Positions 24,353 through 33,974 of a stretch of 64,000 bases of DNA are shown piece by piece. A program made the translations under genes and the position numbers. Source of the DNA: Sphaerisporangium perillae (GTDB lineage Bacteria > Actinomycetota > Actinomycetes > Streptosporangiales > Streptosporangiaceae); the NCBI RefSeq assembly GCF_023276435.1, contig NZ_JALLPO010000003.1, positions 62,001-126,000 of the forward strand, given 5' to 3'. Under the pieces are notes generated by a model. It was not told the DNA's origin. It worked only from the letters and a program-made list of their open reading frames with translations, and made no database searches. Positions within the stretch are counted from its first letter, which is position 1. Each line of letters starts with the position of its first letter.

Positions 24353-26608
24353 CTAGACGACGCCGAGCTTCTCCGCGTAGTGGCAGGCGGCCCCGTGGTC
24401 GCCGCCCATCGGGCGGATCTCGGGCTCCTCCTCCGCGCAGCGCGCCCGCAGCGCGCCGGTGAGTGCCGCGAACTTCGGGCAGCGGGTGCGGAACCGGCAG
24501 CCGGAGGGAGGGTTCGCGGGGCTGGGGAGGTCGCCCTCGAGCAGGATGCGCCGGCGTGCCCGCTCCTTGTCGGGGTCGGGGATGGGCACGGCCGACAGCA
24601 GCGCCTGCGTGTAAGGGTGCGCCGGGCTCGCGTACACCTGCTCCACCTGGCCGATCTCGGCGATCCTGCCGAGGTACATCACCGCCACCCGGTCGGCGAT
24701 GTGCCGGACGACCGCGAGGTCGTGGGCCACGAAGAGGTAGGAGAGCCCGAGGCGCCGGCGCAGGTCCTCAAGGAGGTTGAGCACCCCCGCCTGGATCGAC
24801 ACGTCGAGCGCGGACACCGGCTCGTCGAGCACGAGGAGCCGGGGTTCCAGGGCCAGCGCCCGGGCGATGGCGACGCGCTGCCGCTGCCCGCCGGAGAAGT
24901 CCTGCGGGTAGCGCGCCGCGTCCGCCGCGTCGAGGCCGACGAGCGCGAGCAGCCGGCGCACCCGGGCACCCATGTCCCGGTGCCCGTGGGCGAGAAGGGG
25001 CTCGGCCACGATGTCGTGGACGGTCATCCGCGGGTCCAGCGAGGCGAGCGGGTCCTGGAAGACCACCTGCAGGTGCCGGCGGACGGCCAGGCGCTCGCGC
25101 GGGCTCAGCGTAGCCGTGTCGCGGCCGAACACGGCGACGCGTCCCCGCTCGGGCCGGCCCAGCTCGAGGATCTCCATGAGCGCGGTCGTCTTGCCGCAGC
25201 CGGACTCCCCGACCAGGCCGAGCGTCTCGCCCTCGCGGAGGTCGAACCCGATGCCGTCGACGGCGCGGACGGTGCCGACCCGCCGCCTGAAGACGGCCCC
25301 CTTCATCAGGGGGTGGTGTTTCACCAGGTCACTGACTTCGAGGACCACGGCCCGCGACTCGCGCGGCGACTCGGGGGACCGAGCGGCGGCGCCCGGACCG
25401 GCCACCGCCTCGGCCGGCACGGGACCGCCCGGCACGGCCGTCCCCGTCTCGCGCTCCACGACGGCGCCCGGCCCGTCCGTCCCCGTCTCGCGCTCCGCGA
25501 CCGCGCCGGGGCCGGCCGTCCCCGCGCCGGACTCCACGGGCCCCGCGGGCGGGACCGCCCTCGCCTCGGGCTTCGCGAGGATGCCGGGCATGGTCACCCC
25601 TGCCTGGCCGATCTCGCGGGCCCGGAGACAGGCCGCCCGGTGGCCGGGACCGACCTCGACCGCGGGCGGCTCGCTCAGGGAGCACGCGGGGACGGCCATC
25701 GGGCAGCGAGGCTCGAACGGGCAGCCGGGCGGCAGCCGGGACGGCCGGGGAGGAGCGCCCTCGATCGGCGTGAGCGGCAGGCGCCTGCCCATGTCGAGGC
25801 GGGGCACCGAGCCGAGCAGGCCGATGGTGTAGGGCATGCGGGAGTGGCGGTACACGTCGCGGACGCTGCCGGACTCGGCCTCCCGCCCGGCGTACATGAC
25901 CAGCACCCGGTCGGCGAAGCCGGCCACCACCCCGAGATCGTGGGTGATCAGGACGATGGCGGCGCCGGTCTCGCGCTGGGCCTTCTTGAGCACCTCCAGC
26001 ACCTGGGCCTGGATGGTGACGTCGAGGGCCGTGGTCGGCTCGTCGCAGATGATCACGTCGGGGTCGTTGGCGATGGCCATCGCGATCATCGCGCGCTGCC
26101 GCATGCCGCCGGAGAACTCGTGGGGGAACGCCCTGGCCCGCTGGCTGGGGTTGGGGATGCCGACCAGGTCGAGCAGCTCGACCGCCCGCTCGACCGCCCG
26201 CCGCCGGTCCACCCGCTGGTGGACGCGTACCGCCTCGGCGATCTGGTCTCCCACGCGGTAGACCGGCGTCATCGCCGACAGCGGGTCCTGGAAGACCATC
26301 GAGATCGTCCGGCCGCGGAAGGCGGCCAGCTCCTTCTCGGGGGCGCCCAGGAGCTGCCTGCCGTGCAGGAGCACCGAGCCGGACACCTTGGCGTGCCTGG
26401 GCAGCAGGCCCATGACGGCCAGCGAGGCGGCCGACTTGCCGGCGCCGGACTCCCCCACGATGCCGAGCACCTCGCCGGCCTGGACGTGGTATCCGAGGCC
26501 GCGTACCGCCCGGACGCCGCCGAAGCTCACCTCGAGGTCGCGTACGTCGAGGACGGGACCGGTCGCGCCGGCCTCGGTCTCGCACGCCTCCAGCACCGGG
26601 CCGCTCAT
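24353..26608 (-). CDS. fused double ABC ATPase of peptide transporter (DppD-DppF in one chain)
   Basis: A 751-aa cytoplasmic protein with two complete nucleotide-binding domains. Domain 1 has GESGAGKS, the signature [10 protein letters not shown] and CDEPTTALD. Domain 2 has [18 protein letters not shown] and LDEPVSALD. Each is followed by the cysteine-rich tail of peptide importers (CPFEPRCP, and [10 protein letters not shown] near the C-terminus). These tails can bind an iron-sulphur cluster in this family. The linker (about 360-420) repeats a unit GPGAVxERETGT. The ATG overlaps the dppC stop by 4 nt (ATGA), so translation is coupled. Fusion of both ATPases makes the pair obligate. Confidence 0.9.
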   Translation of the reverse strand: MSGPVLEACETEAGATGPVLDVRDLEVSFGGVRAVRGLGYHVQAGEVLGIVGESGAGKSAASLAVMGLLPRHAKVSGSVLLHGRQLLGAPEKELAAFRGRTISMVFQDPLSAMTPVYRVGDQIAEAVRVHQRVDRRRAVERAVELLDLVGIPNPSQRARAFPHEFSGGMRQRAMIAMAIANDPDVIICDEPTTALDVTIQAQVLEVLKKAQRETGAAIVLITHDLGVVAGFADRVLVMYAGREAESGSVRDVYRHSRMPYTIGLLGSVPRLDMGRRLPLTPIEGAPPRPSRLPPGCPFEPRCPMAVPACSLSEPPAVEVGPGHRAACLRAREIGQAGVTMPGILAKPEARAVPPAGPVESGAGTAGPGAVAERETGTDGPGAVVERETGTAVPGGPVPAEAVAGPGAAARSPESPRESRAVVLEVSDLVKHHPLMKGAVFRRRVGTVRAVDGIGFDLREGETLGLVGESGCGKTTALMEILELGRPERGRVAVFGRDTATLSPRERLAVRRHLQVVFQDPLASLDPRMTVHDIVAEPLLAHGHRDMGARVRRLLALVGLDAADAARYPQDFSGGQRQRVAIARALALEPRLLVLDEPVSALDVSIQAGVLNLLEDLRRRLGLSYLFVAHDLAVVRHIADRVAVMYLGRIAEIGQVEQVYASPAHPYTQALLSAVPIPDPDKERARRRILLEGDLPSPANPPSGCRFRTRCPKFAALTGALRARCAEEEPEIRPMGGDHGAACHYAEKLGVV

Positions 26609-27516
26609 GCGCGCCCTCCGGCGCCGGGATCGAACGCGTCGCGCAGGGAGTCGCCGACCAGGTTGACCGACAGGACGGTGATGATCAGCCCGCCCGCGGC
26701 GAACCAGAACGTCCAGGGGGCATAAAGCGCGGTCTTGGACCCGTCGGCGATCAGGCCGCCGAGGGAGACGTCGGGCGGCTGGATGCCGAACCCGAAGTAC
26801 GACAGGCTCGTCTCGGTGAGGATGGCGGCGCTCACGTTCAGCGTCGCGTCCACGATCAGCAGGGACGCCAGGTTGGGGATGACGTGGCGGAAGATGATGA
26901 TCCAGGACGGCACCCCCATGAACCGCGCCGCCTTGATGTACTCCCGTTCCTTGATCGACCTGGTCATGCCCCGGACGATCTTCGAGGTGACCATCCACAG
27001 GAACAGCGCCAGCATGACGACGAACAGCAGCCAGCGCCCGCTCGTGAACAGCGGGGACATGATCGCCAGGATCAGGAACGCGGGGAGGACGAGGAGCAGG
27101 TCGGCGACCCACATGATCGTGCGGTCGGTCCAGCCGAGGAAGTAGCCGGCGAACGAGCCCGCCACCGCCGCGACCCCCGTCGAGAGCACGGCGACGAGCA
27201 GCCCGACGAGCAGCGACTTCTGGGCGCCGCGCAGCGTCACGGCGTACACGTCCGTGCCGGTCTGCAGCGTGCCGAACCAGTGGCCGGCCGAGGGGGGCTG
27301 CATGAACGCCGAGAAGTCCATGTCGGTGACCGCCCACGGGGAGGCCAGCGGGCCGAGGAAGGCGAGCAGGAACAGCGACGCCAGCAGCGCGAAGCCGAGC
27401 CTGCCCTGCCTGGTGCGGAAGAACCGCCCGGCCACCGTCCGCGCCCTGGAGGGCACGCGGACGTGCTCGGCCTCGGCCTGGACCTCGGCGAACTCCTCCT
27501 CCGGCAGCGTCATCAT
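26605..27516 (-). CDS. peptide ABC transporter permease (DppC-like)
   Basis: A 303-aa membrane permease. It has the N-terminal membrane helix [22 protein letters not shown], a periplasmic loop and the five-helix core. The EAA loop reads [26 protein letters not shown], which contacts the ATPase. It begins directly after the stop of the DppB gene (two ATG codons in tandem at 27516 and 27513) and ends overlapping the ATPase gene. Confidence 0.9.
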   Translation of the reverse strand: MMTLPEEEFAEVQAEAEHVRVPSRARTVAGRFFRTRQGRLGFALLASLFLLAFLGPLASPWAVTDMDFSAFMQPPSAGHWFGTLQTGTDVYAVTLRGAQKSLLVGLLVAVLSTGVAAVAGSFAGYFLGWTDRTIMWVADLLLVLPAFLILAIMSPLFTSGRWLLFVVMLALFLWMVTSKIVRGMTRSIKEREYIKAARFMGVPSWIIIFRHVIPNLASLLIVDATLNVSAAILTETSLSYFGFGIQPPDVSLGGLIADGSKTALYAPWTFWFAAGGLIITVLSVNLVGDSLRDAFDPGAGGRA

Positions 27517-28500
27517 CTAGCCCACCCGCACCCTCGGGTCGAGGACGGCGTGCAGCACGTCGGAGGCGAGGGAGGCGAGCAGCACGGCGAGCGCGGCGAA
27601 GCAGCTGATCGCCGCGACCGAGTTGACGTCGTTCGTGCGGATGGAGGCCACGAGCTCCTCTCCCATGCCGTGCCAGCCGAAGACCGACTCGGTGATCGTG
27701 GCGCCGACCAGCAGCGAGCCGAAGGTGAACGCGAAGTAGGTCACGGCCGGGATGAGCGCCGTGCGCAGGGCGTGCTTGAGGAGCGCCGTGCGCCTGCGCA
27801 GCCCCTTGGCCATCGCCGTGCGGATGAAGTCGGCCTCCAGCACGTCGAGCATCATGTTGCGCTGGTAGCGGCTGTAGACGGCGATCTGCCCGGCCGCCAG
27901 CGAGAGCGTCGGCAGGGCGAGGTGCTTGACGCGGTCGAGCAGCCCCTCGCCCGCGCCTCCTTCCAGGCCCGGGGTGGCCTCGCCGCTGACCAGGAAGATC
28001 TGGGCGCCGAGATGGTCGTTCACCCAGATCGCGCAAATGATCAGCATGTTGGCGAGCACGACGGTCGGGATGGCGAGCACGACGAAGGCCGCCACGGTGG
28101 ACAGCCGGTCGAACCAGCCGTACTGCCTGACCCCCGCGCAGGCGCCGACGAGGACTCCGGCGACGCTGCCGAGCACCACGCCGAGCACGATCAGCCGGAG
28201 CGTGACGCCGAGGCGCCGGCCCAGCCGGTCGGCGACCAGGTCGCCGTTCCACGTCCTGCCGAGGTCGCCGCGCACCACTCCCCCGGCCCAGGTGAGGTAG
28301 CGCTCGAACAGCGGGGTGCGGTCGTCGAGGTTGTACATCGCGAGCTGGGCGTCGATCACCGCGGCGGGCGGGCGCGGGTTGCGGCCCTCGTAGTTGGACC
28401 GGGGATCCAGCGCCGTTGCGGCCAGCATGTACGCCAGGCTCGCGGCCACGGCGATCAGCACCGCGTAGTTCACCAACCGGCGGAGCAGGAATCCTGCCAT
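27517..28500 (-). CDS. peptide ABC transporter permease (DppB-like)
   Basis: A 327-aa membrane permease and the first gene of the operon. It opens with the DppB helix [22 protein letters not shown] and has [26 protein letters not shown], a standard family block. The EAA loop is [25 protein letters not shown]. The operon order is B, C, DF fusion, A. No regulator adjoins it. Confidence 0.9.
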   Translation of the reverse strand: MAGFLLRRLVNYAVLIAVAASLAYMLAATALDPRSNYEGRNPRPPAAVIDAQLAMYNLDDRTPLFERYLTWAGGVVRGDLGRTWNGDLVADRLGRRLGVTLRLIVLGVVLGSVAGVLVGACAGVRQYGWFDRLSTVAAFVVLAIPTVVLANMLIICAIWVNDHLGAQIFLVSGEATPGLEGGAGEGLLDRVKHLALPTLSLAAGQIAVYSRYQRNMMLDVLEADFIRTAMAKGLRRRTALLKHALRTALIPAVTYFAFTFGSLLVGATITESVFGWHGMGEELVASIRTNDVNSVAAISCFAALAVLLASLASDVLHAVLDPRVRVG

Positions 28501-28671
28501 CGCCCCCCTTCCGCCGACGTCCTTGTCGTGCCGGATCGAGCACCGCGAGGGCCGGTCCGCATCCCTCCGTGCCCATCCTGCTACATGCTGTAACCATCCG
28601 GTGACAGGAAAGTCGTCAATCGCACCAGGTGTCGGCCGGGCGGGGCCGCGGTGAGGGGCGGGGAGGCGGGG

Positions 28672-31023
28672 TCAGCGGTCGGCGAGCTCGTCGACCGCGG
28701 TGCGCACATCCTCGCTGGTGATGGTGGTGAGATCCTCGGCGCTCGCGGTGATCCCGCGCGCGGCGAGCCGCACGTCGCGCCCGAGCGCGGCCCGCTCGAA
28801 CAGCGACCGGGCGAAGCGCCCGTTGCCGAGGTCGTCGATCAGCCCCTCGGCGCAGACCCAGGAGAACACGTCGGCGAGGTCACGCCTGGCGGACTCGTCG
28901 AACCGGTCGCCGGACTGCTCGGCGAGCAGCCCCGCGATCTCGGTCAGCTCGGCGGGGCTGTAGGAGGGGAACGAGACGTGCTGGTTGAACCGGCTGCCGA
29001 GGCCGGGGTTGGTGGCCAGGAAGCGCTCCATCTCGGAGGCGTACCCGGCGAGGATGATGACGAGGCGGTCGCGGTCGTCCTCGGCGCGCTTGAGCAGGGT
29101 CTGCACGGCCTCCGCGCCGAAGGCGTCGCCGCCCTGGTAGCCGCTGTTGACCAGGCTGTAGGCCTCGTCGACGAACAGCACCCCGCCGAGCGCCCGGTCG
29201 ACCAGCTCATTGGTCTTGATCGCGGTGGCGCCGAGGTGCTGGCCGACGAGGTCGGCCCGCGACGCCTCCACCACGTCGGGGCGTGACAGCAGCCCGAGCG
29301 CCGCGAAGATGCGGCCGAGGACGCGGGCCACGGTGGTCTTGCCGGTGCCGGGCGGCCCGACGAACACGAAGTGGCGCATCTGGGGCGGGGCGGGAAGCCC
29401 TTGCTCCTGGCGCATCCGGGCGACGCGCAGCTGGGCGGCGATGGCCCGCACCTGGCGTTTGACCGGCTCCAGGCCGGCCATGCGGTCGAGGTCGGCGAGG
29501 GCCTCCTCCAGGCTCGGCGTCGCCTGGTAGCCGCGGAACCTGGCGGTGATCTCGTTGAACGCCTTGGCGAGGTCGGCCGTGGTGGTGGTGAGGAGGTCCT
29601 CGCGGCTGGGAGAGCCGCCCGCGCCGACCACGCGCACGTCGCGGGCCTGGGCCGCCGCCTCGACCAGGCTGCGGGCGAACCGCGCGTTGCCCAGCTCGTC
29701 GATCAGCCCGCGCCGGTGCACGTCCTCGAACAGGCCGAACAGCGCCGCCGGGGCGTCGGCCGACAGCCGCTCTCCGCGCCGGGTCCGCAGCAGCTCGGTG
29801 ATGCTGACCAGCTCCCCCGGCGAGTAGGTGGGGAACTTGATCCTGGTGGCGAAGCGGGACGACAGGCCGGGGTTGGAGGCGAGGAAGGCCGCCATCTCCT
29901 TCTCGTAGCCGGCCAGGATGATGACGAGCCGCTCGCGGTCGTCCTCGGCCCGCTTCAGCAGGGTCTGCACGGCCTCGGCGCCGAACCTGTCGGGCTGCCC
30001 CTCGCCGGAGTTGACCAGGCTGTAGGCCTCGTCGATGAACAGCACGCCGCCGAGCGCCTGGTCGATCAGCTCGTTGGTCTTGATCGCGGTGGCGCCGAGG
30101 TACTCGCCGACCAGGTCGGCCCGCTGCGCCTCGACGACGTAGGGCGTCTCCAGCAGGCCGAACGCGTAGAAGATCTTGGCGACCGTGCGGGCCACGGAGG
30201 TCTTGCCGGTGCCGGGCGGCCCGACGAACACGAAGTGGCGCATCGGCTGCTCGGTGGAGTAGCCGGCCTCGGCGCGCAGCCGGGAGGCCTCGATGGACGC
30301 CGCGATGGAGCGCACCTGCTCCTTGACCGGCTCCAGCCCGATCATGCTCTCGAGCTCGCCGAGGGCGTCGTCGACGGAGATCGGCGGCGGCGCGGACCGC
30401 TCAGGCAGGCCGTCACGCTCTCCCGCCCCGTCCCTGACCCGCTGCCGCGCCTGGACGGGCGCCTGCGCCTGCGCGGCCGCGAGCCGCCGGCGTACCTGCC
30501 CGGCCTGGACGAGACGGTAGACGAGCACGGCTGCCGCGACGCCGTACGCCCCCCAGGCGGCGACGTCCGCGGAGAACGTGGCCACGGCCAGCGCCACCAT
30601 GGCGGCCGAGCCGAGGGCGGCCATGGTGGTGACCCACGGCGTCACCCACCTGATCAGGTGGGCCGCCACGCCGGTCACGACACCGAGCACGACGAGCAGG
30701 GTGGGCAGCATGGAGTGCGGCCGCAGGTATTCGACCGCGACGACCAGCAGGGAACACCACGCCACCACGACCAGCACGGTCGCGGCGGCGCGGGGGTAGC
30801 GGAGCGTCAGCTCGGCGTAGCCCAGGAGTAACAGAGTGGTGACGAACGTCGAGAAGAGCGACCAGCCGAGGACGACGGCGAGCACGAGGGCGCCGATGAG
30901 GACGGCGGCGAACATGACCCGTCTGGTGGCACGGGAAAGCTGGAAGTAACGTAGCCGGACGTGCTCGAACGCATCACGGGCCGCGGCGCGCCCCGCCGGC
31001 CGGGCCCTGTCGGAGTCCCGCAT
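28672..31023 (-). CDS. membrane-anchored tandem CbxX/CfxQ-type AAA ATPase
   Basis: A 783-aa protein with GGGGAGG just before the ATG. Residues about 36-172 form five or six hydrophobic helices. Two AAA modules of the CbxX/CfxQ (SpoVK/EccA) type follow: the first has Walker A GPPGTGKT at 268-275 and FIDEAYSLV, the second has GPPGTGKT and FVDEAYSLV near residues 550-630. The two modules share long blocks such as AEAVQTLLKRAEDDR and LVIILAGY, showing an internal duplication. EccA-type ATPases serve type VII secretion, but no ESX gene lies here. Direct role unknown. Confidence 0.85.
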   Translation of the reverse strand: MRDSDRARPAGRAAARDAFEHVRLRYFQLSRATRRVMFAAVLIGALVLAVVLGWSLFSTFVTTLLLLGYAELTLRYPRAAATVLVVVAWCSLLVVAVEYLRPHSMLPTLLVVLGVVTGVAAHLIRWVTPWVTTMAALGSAAMVALAVATFSADVAAWGAYGVAAAVLVYRLVQAGQVRRRLAAAQAQAPVQARQRVRDGAGERDGLPERSAPPPISVDDALGELESMIGLEPVKEQVRSIAASIEASRLRAEAGYSTEQPMRHFVFVGPPGTGKTSVARTVAKIFYAFGLLETPYVVEAQRADLVGEYLGATAIKTNELIDQALGGVLFIDEAYSLVNSGEGQPDRFGAEAVQTLLKRAEDDRERLVIILAGYEKEMAAFLASNPGLSSRFATRIKFPTYSPGELVSITELLRTRRGERLSADAPAALFGLFEDVHRRGLIDELGNARFARSLVEAAAQARDVRVVGAGGSPSREDLLTTTTADLAKAFNEITARFRGYQATPSLEEALADLDRMAGLEPVKRQVRAIAAQLRVARMRQEQGLPAPPQMRHFVFVGPPGTGKTTVARVLGRIFAALGLLSRPDVVEASRADLVGQHLGATAIKTNELVDRALGGVLFVDEAYSLVNSGYQGGDAFGAEAVQTLLKRAEDDRDRLVIILAGYASEMERFLATNPGLGSRFNQHVSFPSYSPAELTEIAGLLAEQSGDRFDESARRDLADVFSWVCAEGLIDDLGNGRFARSLFERAALGRDVRLAARGITASAEDLTTITSEDVRTAVDELADR

Positions 31024-31244
31024 TTTGCCTCCCCGGTCGCCTCCCGGTTATACCGCACCGGGGCCCCGAGCGCGCGTCCCCGGCCTCGTGCCCTTCCCAG
31101 CGCGCCGCGGGGACACGCCGGTCGCATGACGACGCGCCCCCGGGGGCGCGTCGCGGTCGTGTCCCACGACGCGCCGGCGGAGGCGCGTGACGGTGTCCGG
31201 GCACGTGGCGCGGCCGTCGAGGCCCGCCGGGGTGCGTGCGGCGA

Positions 31245-31676
31245 TCAGGCTCCCGCGTAGATGCGGTGGACGAACTCGGCGAGCTTGTTGTCGGGCAGTT
31301 CCTTGGCGAGGTCGGCCTCGCTGATCATGCCGACGATGCGATGATTCTCGATCACGGGCAGGCGCTTGATCTGGTGCTCCTCCATCTTCGCCAGCGCTTC
31401 TTCGACGCTGCTGTCGGCGGACACCCACACCAGCCCGTGGGCCAGCTCGCCGGCCGTCGTCCGGTCCAGGTCCTTGCCTTCGGCGACGCACTTCACGACG
31501 ATGTCCCGGTCGGTGATGATGCCCTTGAGCCGGTCGTCCTCTCCACAGATGGGCAGGGCGCCCACCGAGAGGTCGCGCATCATCTGCGCGGCTTTGCGCA
31601 GGCTGTCATGCTCGCCTATGCACTCGGCGCCCGGGTGCATGACGTCCGCGGCCCTCTTGGTTCCCGGTGTGGTCAT
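31245..31676 (-). CDS. two-CBS-domain protein, hypoxic response protein 1-like
   Basis: 143 aa, the same length as M. tuberculosis Hrp1 (Rv2626c), and alike throughout: VGALPICGEDDRLKGIITDRDIV and EEHQIKRLPVIENHRIVGMISEADLA are close to Hrp1 text. Two CBS domains make up the whole protein; they usually bind adenosine nucleotides. In mycobacteria hrp1 is one of the most strongly DosR-induced genes. The promoter here carries DosR-like boxes, so low-oxygen or NO control is likely. Confidence 0.85.
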   Translation of the reverse strand: MTTPGTKRAADVMHPGAECIGEHDSLRKAAQMMRDLSVGALPICGEDDRLKGIITDRDIVVKCVAEGKDLDRTTAGELAHGLVWVSADSSVEEALAKMEEHQIKRLPVIENHRIVGMISEADLAKELPDNKLAEFVHRIYAGA

Positions 31677-31698
31677 CGGTACCCCCCGAAAGTGCGAT

Positions 31699-31760
31699 GG
31701 GGCTTATGTCCCATATATCGCGTTATGTCCACATTGCGGTTCAGCCGGGACCGTACCCCC
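31699..31760 (-). promoter_or_regulatory. DosR/DevR-like boxes upstream of the CBS gene
   Basis: On the minus strand GGGACATAAGCCCC (31712-31699) matches 12 of 14 positions of the DosR core GGGACTWWAGTCCC. GGGGGTACGGTCCC (31760-31747) matches 10 of 14. The half-site GGACATAA recurs at 31730-31723. A TATA-like -10 lies between the boxes. No dosR/dosS gene is in the window. Confidence 0.6.
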
Positions 31761-31808
31761 GGGCCTTCCCGGGAAACCTCGCGGCGTCCTGGCCACCCGC
31801 CGTACAGG

Positions 31809-33704
31809 TCAGGGCCTGCGGGGGGAGGCCCTGGCCTCATGGCGGCCGGGATACTCCCCGACGAGGACGTGCTTGGGCGTCACCCGGAGCACGTTCTCCA
31901 CCGGGTCGGCGAGGGCGATGCCCCGGATCTCGGCCCAGAAGCGCCGCTCGAGCGGGTCGGCCACGAAGACCGCCACCCGCGGGTCGCGCTCGGCCGCGGC
32001 CCACGCCTCCTCGGCGGCGTTCAGGCGCAGTTCCCCCGACCGGCTGACGGAGGTGACGGCGCCGACGGCGAGCGTGCGGGGGCCGCCCGCGTCGGTGTAG
32101 GACAGCACGACGCCCCTGGAGTAGGTGAACGCCCGCCGCACCTCGGCGCCGAGCCCGACCGAGGGGCCGACCTCTCCCGGCAGCCGGGGGCCGCAGCCCT
32201 CGCACAGCACCAGCGAGGCCCGCCAGGGCCCGGCCGATCCCCGCCACCACGCCCTGGCCCCCCGTACCGCGAACGCCAGGAGCACGACGGCGAGCGTGCC
32301 GGCGACCGTCCACCACGCCCGCTCGCCGATCCGCGGCGAAAGGCCCAGCGTGGGCACGGCTCCCGTCACCACCAGGGCGGCCGAGGACAGCATGAGGGCG
32401 GCGAGCGCCACCGCCAGCCCCCAGTCTCCGCGCAAGATCTCCCCCAGCCGCGACCGCAGACCGCCCCGCCACCACACGTACAGCATCGCGACCGGGACGC
32501 ACACGCCCGCCAGCGCGGCGCGCGGCTCGGCCGCCACCAGGGGGAGCACGACGAGCGCCGCCGTCAGGAACCACAGGCGGGCGGCCACGATCCACAGGGT
32601 GACGTCGGTGTCGCGCCGCCCGACGCGCTCGGGCGCGACGGCGGTGAACTCGGCCAGTGCCCGTACGGGCCTGCCCTGCCACGCCTCGGCGAAGGCGCGC
32701 AGGATGCCCACGGCCACGCCGTTGAACAACACCAGCCCGAGCAGCCCTGCCCAGAACCCGCCGAGGATGTCGTCCCAGCGGACCAGCGCGGGCGCGGCGC
32801 CCGCGGACACCAGGGGGACGACCTCGTCGGCGAGCGACCAGGCCGGCAGGGTGAGCAGCGCCGCCGCGTACGCCGCGACCACGAGCAGGGCCACCGACAC
32901 GGCCACGCTGAGCCACAGGTCCCGGGCGAGCATGCCGGGCACGTACTTCCACACCGCGATCCTGCGGCACTGCCGTACGGTGACCGCCGCGACCAGGACG
33001 AGCACGGCGGCGCCGCCGATCCGCGCCTCGTCGCGCAGGCCGTACCAGAAGGCCAGCACGGCGACGGCCACGAGGGCGACCGCCAGGAGCATCCGCACCT
33101 GCCGGGACCACACCGTGAGGGCGCGGCGGGCGCGGCCGGTCTCGCGCGGGTCCACCGTCCACGCCGGATCGTGGTGGTCGCGGGGCCGCTGCCAGCGCAG
33201 GTAGGCGAGGCCGAGGTTGATGCGCGCGCCGGGGTGCTCCTCGTCCCTGCGCAGCGCGGCCCGGTAGGCGCTCGCGGCCTGGCGGTGATCGCCGCGCACC
33301 AGGGCGAGGTCGCCGATGAGGACGTGCGGGTCGGGTTGCTCGGGAGCGAATCGCACGGCCTGCCGCGCCTCGTTCCAGGCGTCCCGCCACCGCCCGGGAA
33401 GCCGGCGGAGCATGGAGCCGAGCCTGAGCCGCGCGGCCCAGGAGCCGGGTGCGAGCCGGACGGCGTCCTGAGCCGCGACGACCGCCTCGGAGTCGCGGCC
33501 GAGGCGTTCGAGGGCGAGACTCGCCAGCCGATGCCCCCATTCGCCATCCGGGTCGCGCGCGACCGCCTCGCCGGCGGCCTCCAGCGCTCCCTCGGGGAGA
33601 TCGCGCGCCAGCCGGGCCACGGCGACCACACACCAGGCGCGAGGATCGGAGCGGTCTCGCGGGGATGGCACCGGAGAGGGATCGGACTCGCTGGCGTTCC
33701 CCAC
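31809..33704 (-). CDS. TPR-containing integral membrane protein of unknown function
   Basis: A 631-aa protein starting at GTG. The first 180 residues are tetratricopeptide-like repeats (HRLASLALERLGRDSEAVVAAQDAVRLAP, DPHVLIGDLALVRGDHRQAASAYRAALRRD). About seven to nine hydrophobic helices follow between roughly residues 205 and 475. The C-terminal 120 residues are soluble (RRAFTYSRGVVLSYTDAGG, VAVFVADPLERRFWAEIRG). No catalytic motif is recognised. The repeats most likely face the cytoplasm; a scaffold role is a guess. Confidence 0.75.
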   Translation of the reverse strand: MGNASESDPSPVPSPRDRSDPRAWCVVAVARLARDLPEGALEAAGEAVARDPDGEWGHRLASLALERLGRDSEAVVAAQDAVRLAPGSWAARLRLGSMLRRLPGRWRDAWNEARQAVRFAPEQPDPHVLIGDLALVRGDHRQAASAYRAALRRDEEHPGARINLGLAYLRWQRPRDHHDPAWTVDPRETGRARRALTVWSRQVRMLLAVALVAVAVLAFWYGLRDEARIGGAAVLVLVAAVTVRQCRRIAVWKYVPGMLARDLWLSVAVSVALLVVAAYAAALLTLPAWSLADEVVPLVSAGAAPALVRWDDILGGFWAGLLGLVLFNGVAVGILRAFAEAWQGRPVRALAEFTAVAPERVGRRDTDVTLWIVAARLWFLTAALVVLPLVAAEPRAALAGVCVPVAMLYVWWRGGLRSRLGEILRGDWGLAVALAALMLSSAALVVTGAVPTLGLSPRIGERAWWTVAGTLAVVLLAFAVRGARAWWRGSAGPWRASLVLCEGCGPRLPGEVGPSVGLGAEVRRAFTYSRGVVLSYTDAGGPRTLAVGAVTSVSRSGELRLNAAEEAWAAAERDPRVAVFVADPLERRFWAEIRGIALADPVENVLRVTPKHVLVGEYPGRHEARASPRRP

Positions 33705-33761
33705 GCCGTCATGGTCCGTTGCGGATCACCGGTTGCCTAGATGTCGGACATATACCTATAG

Positions 33762-33773
33762 CTCTCTAGAGAG
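33762..33773. promoter_or_regulatory. 12-bp perfect palindrome in divergent promoter region
   Basis: CTCTCTAGAGAG lies between the TPR membrane gene and the MFS exporter gene. It could be an operator for either; the cognate regulator is not known. The rest of the 270-bp gap shows nothing further. Confidence 0.4.
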
Positions 33774-33974
33774 GTCGGGGCCGCCCCAGGTTGATCATCA
33801 ACCCCATCGGCCCCTGGAGATCGCGGACCGGCCCGCCGCACGCGGGCGCGCGCACCCGCACAGCACCGGTCGAATCGGACGAGTCGCGACGGTTGTCCCA
33901 ACCTGCTGAACAATCATCGGAGATGGCCTAAGCTGCCACGCATGTTCAGCGGGCGTAATCCCTTTGGGTAGCCA

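Noticed and set aside
26609-28597. In-frame extension of the double ATPase towards 28597
   Set aside because: It crosses the two permease genes in another frame; the ATG at 26608 with ATGA coupling is the real start.
28672-31023. Type VII secretion (ESX) locus
   Set aside because: Only an EccA-like ATPase; no WXG100, EccB, EccC, EccD or mycosin gene adjoins it.
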